A stretch of 64,000 nt of DNA from Hydractinia symbiolongicarpus. Taxonomy: Eukaryota; Cnidaria; Hydrozoa; Anthoathecata; Hydractiniidae. The position numbers and the translations under genes are program-made. Each line of letters begins with the position of its first letter. Within the stretch, counting starts at the first letter, position 1. Location of the stretch: NCBI RefSeq assembly GCF_029227915.1, contig NC_079887.1, forward strand, positions 3,968,001 to 4,032,000, given 5' to 3'. Under the pieces are notes generated by a model that had not been told where the DNA came from, made no database searches, and worked only from the letters and a program-made list of their open reading frames with translations. Shown here in pieces: positions 61,806-64,000 of the stretch.

Positions 61806-64000
61806 AAAAATGTTTTCATTTTTGATGAGACGCTGAATAAAAAAAGTCTAATCGCCGGCAAATGAAAACCCGCGACTTCCCGTAAATCCCGGACTCGGCC
61901 CGTATAGTCAAAAGTATACAAAGAAGGTACCCAGGGAGTAAACTCATTTCCCGAACGATTTTTTATATTATTATTTCATCCCTAAAGCCCATGAGACTTG
62001 TAGTTTTTAAAAATGTTTTCATTTTTGATGAGACGCTGAATAAAAGGAGTTTAATCGCCGGCAAACGAAAACCCGCCATTTCCCGTAAACCCCGGACTCG
62101 GTCCGTATAGTCAAAAGTATACAAAGAAAGCAACCAGGGAGTAAACTCATTTCCCGAACGATTTTTTAAATTATTTTTTCACCACTAAAACGCATGAGAC
62201 TTGTAGTTTTCAGAAATGTTTTCATTTTTGATGAGACGCTTAATAAAAGTGGTTTAATCGCCGGCAAACGAAAACCCGCGATTTCCCGTAAATCCCGGGC
62301 TTGGCCCGTATAGTCGAATGTTTACAAAGAAAGTACCCAGGGAGTAAACTCATTTCCCGAACGAATTTTTAAATTATTTTTTCACCACTAAAACGCATGA
62401 GACTTGTATTTTTCAAAAGTATTTTTATTTTTGATGAGACGCTGAATTAAAGAAGTTTAATTGCCGGCAAACAAAAACCCGCGATTTCCCGTAAATCCCG
62501 GGCTTGGCCCGTACAGTAGAATATATATAAAGAAAGTACCCAGGGAGTAAACTGATTTCAAGAACGATTTTTCAAATTATTTTTGCACCACTAGAACGAA
62601 TGAGACTTTTAGTTTTTAAAAATGATTTCATTTTTGATGAGACGCTGAATAAAAGAAGTTTAAACGCCGGCAAACGAAAACCTGCGATTTCCCGTAAATC
62701 TTGGACTCGGCCCGTATAGTCAAAAGTATACAAAGAAAGTACCCAGGGAGTAAACTGATTTCCCGAACGATTTTTTAAGTTATTTTTTCACCACTAAAAC
62801 GCATGAGACTTGTAGTTTTCATAAATGTTTTCATTTTTGATGAGACGCTGAATAAAAAAAGTCTAATCGCCGGCAAATGAAAACCCGCGACTTCCCGTAA
62901 ATCCCGGACTCGGCCCGTATAGTCAAAAGTATACAAAGAAAGTACCCAGGGAGTAAACTCATTTCCAAAACGATTTTTTAAAGTATCTTTTCACCACTAA
63001 AACGCATGAGACTTGTAGTTTTTAAAAATGTTTTCATTTTTAATGAGACGCTTAATGAAAGAGGTTTAATCGCCGGCAAACGAAAACCCGCCATTTCCCG
63101 TAAATCTCGGGATTGGCCCGTATGGTCGAATGTATACAAAGAAAGTACCCTGTGAGTAAAATCATTTCCAGAACGATTTTTTAAATTATCTTTTCACCAC
63201 TAAAACGCATGAGACTTGTAGTTTTTAAAAATGTATTCATTTTCGATGAGACGCTGAATAAAAGAAGTTTAGTCGGCGGCAAACAAAAACCTGCGATTTC
63301 CCGTAAATCCCGGACTCGGCCCGTATAGTCAAAAGTATACAAACAAAGTACCCAGGGAGTAAACTCATTTCCCGAACGATTTTTTATATTATTATTTCAT
63401 CCCTAAAGCTCATGAGACTTGTAGTTTTTAAAAATGTTTTCATTTTTGATGAGAAGCTGAATAAAAGGAGTTTAATCGCCGGCAAACGAAAACCTGCCAT
63501 TTCCCGTAAACCCCGGACTCGGTCCGTATAGTCAAAAGTATACAAAGAAAGTAACCAGGGAGTAAACTCATTTCCCGAACGATTTTTTAAATTATTTTTT
63601 CACCACTGAAACGCATGAGACTTGTAGTTTTCAGAAATGTTTTCATTTTTGATGAGACGCTTAATAAAAGTGGTTTAATCGCCGGCAAACGAAAACCCGC
63701 GATTTCCCGTAAATCCCGGGCTTGGCCCGTATAGGCGAATGTTTACAAAGAAAGTACCCAGGGAGTAAACTCATTTCCCGAACGAATTTTTAAATTATTT
63801 TTTCACCACTAAAACGCATGAGACTTGTATTTTTCAAAAGTGTTTTCATTTTTGATGAGACGCTGAATTAAAGAAGTTTAATTGCCGGCAAACAAAAACC
63901 CGCGATTTCCCGTAAATCCCGGCTTGGCCCGTACAGTAGAATATATATAAAGAAAGTACCCAGGGAGTAAACTGATTTCCCGAACGATTTTTTAAATTAT

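Larger units (their letters stand above)
1..64000 (+). repeat. 203-bp tandem satellite array, whole window
   Basis: Every stretch of the window is the same unit repeated head to tail. The CCGGCAAA-type motif recurs at 201, 404, 607, 810, 1013 and onward to 63885. I followed these starts through the window: 297 units of 203 bp, 17 of 202 bp and one of 162 bp sum exactly to the 63,887 bp between the first (virtual -2) and last start. All units face the same way and no foreign sequence interrupts them. The consensus is about 38% G+C, with a C/G-rich half (positions 1-110) and an A/T-rich half (111-203). Because 203 is not a multiple of 3, any reading frame shifts at each unit, so no long protein can be encoded. 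Such arrays are typical of eukaryotic heterochromatin; the family is not one I recognise. Choice of + as the forward strand is arbitrary. Confidence 0.98.
57186..64000 (+). repeat. Array domain 12: A/B/D/H/I HORs to window end
   Basis: Units from 57186 in the order A-B-C/A-D-H-B-C/A-D-H-I-A-B-A-B-A-B-C/H-I-A-B-C/H-I-A-B-A-C-D-E-B-H-I-A-C-D, the last partial (63885-64000). Hybrids at 57592 and 58404 join a C head (GCGATTTCCCG) to A (CCCCGGACTCGGTCCG). Hybrids at 60434 and 61246 join C to H (GTATGGTCGAATG, CCCTGTGAG). Private marks are TTTTCATAAATG, CGATTTGCCG and AAGTCTAATCG. Confidence 0.83.

Noticed and set aside
1-64000. CRISPR array
   Set aside because: Regular spacing is due to a contiguous 203-bp unit. 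There are no short repeats separated by unique spacers, and no cas-like genes.
1-64000. Ribosomal DNA spacer sub-repeats or a protein-coding VNTR
   Set aside because: No rRNA sequence borders or interrupts the units anywhere in 64 kb, and frame and stop content exclude a coding repeat.
1-64000. Transposon-derived tandem repeat (terminal repeats, transposase or reverse transcriptase remnants)
   Set aside because: No target-site duplication, terminal inverted repeat longer than the 13-bp dyad, or recognisable protein remnant was found. A transposon origin cannot be excluded from the consensus but is unsupported.

Overview
The whole 64,000-base window is one uninterrupted head-to-tail satellite DNA array. 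I found no gene, RNA gene, transposon, CRISPR array or unique sequence in it. The repeat unit is 203 bp. If each unit is started at its CCGGCAAAC motif, I count 315 complete unit-to-unit intervals (the first lacks its 3 leading bases) plus a 116-base partial unit at the end. Reading unit starts through the window, 297 units are 203 bp, 17 are 202 bp and one is 162 bp; this adds up exactly. All units lie in the same orientation and both window ends fall inside the array. Monomer coordinates below use position 1 = first C of CCGG.

This kind of array indicates a eukaryotic chromosome, probably centromeric, pericentromeric, subtelomeric or other heterochromatin. I do not recognise the satellite and cannot name the organism. 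The consensus unit is about 38% G+C and is bipartite: roughly 46% in positions 1-110 and 28% in 111-203. It holds about 12 CpG where composition predicts about 7, so there is no sign of methylation-driven CpG decay.

The units fall into about 15 recognisable classes, named here A-I, K-N, P and Q, defined by linked substitutions. Two variants are marked B' and H'. The classes follow each other in recurring orders. The commonest are A-B-C-D-E (5 units, 1015 bp), F-G-H-I-A, K-H'-F-G-H, M-L-K-G-H-I (6 units, 1218 bp), and an 11 to 12-unit order of the type A-B-C-F-G-H-I-A-B-C-D-E. This is higher-order repeat (HOR) structure.

Layout: 1-1621 A-E type; 1622-3651 P/Q type; 3652-5681 F-G-H-I then A-E type; 5682-8929 K-H'-F-G-H; 8930-18469 I/A/B/C/D/E; 18470-25980 Q-N-M-L-K-G-H-I; 25981-34502 A/D/E rich; 34503-42172 mixed 11-unit order ending in the 162-bp unit; 42173-48863 young 2027-bp and 1419-bp HORs; 48864-54546 mixed; 54547-57185 more diverged units; 57186-64000 A/B/H/I with 812-bp duplications. 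Very recent tandem duplications are visible (406, 812, 1015, 1827, 2232, 2233, 2027 and 1419 bp). Each is a whole number of monomers, apart from inherited 1-bp deletions.

The most unusual points are: (i) apparent length change by deletion only; (ii) a 13-bp dyad kept perfect by paired substitutions in two monomer families; (iii) four C3 tracts spaced about one helical turn apart; (iv) TATATAAAG present only in certain classes, with AATAAA downstream. No function is shown by the sequence. These are patterns to test.
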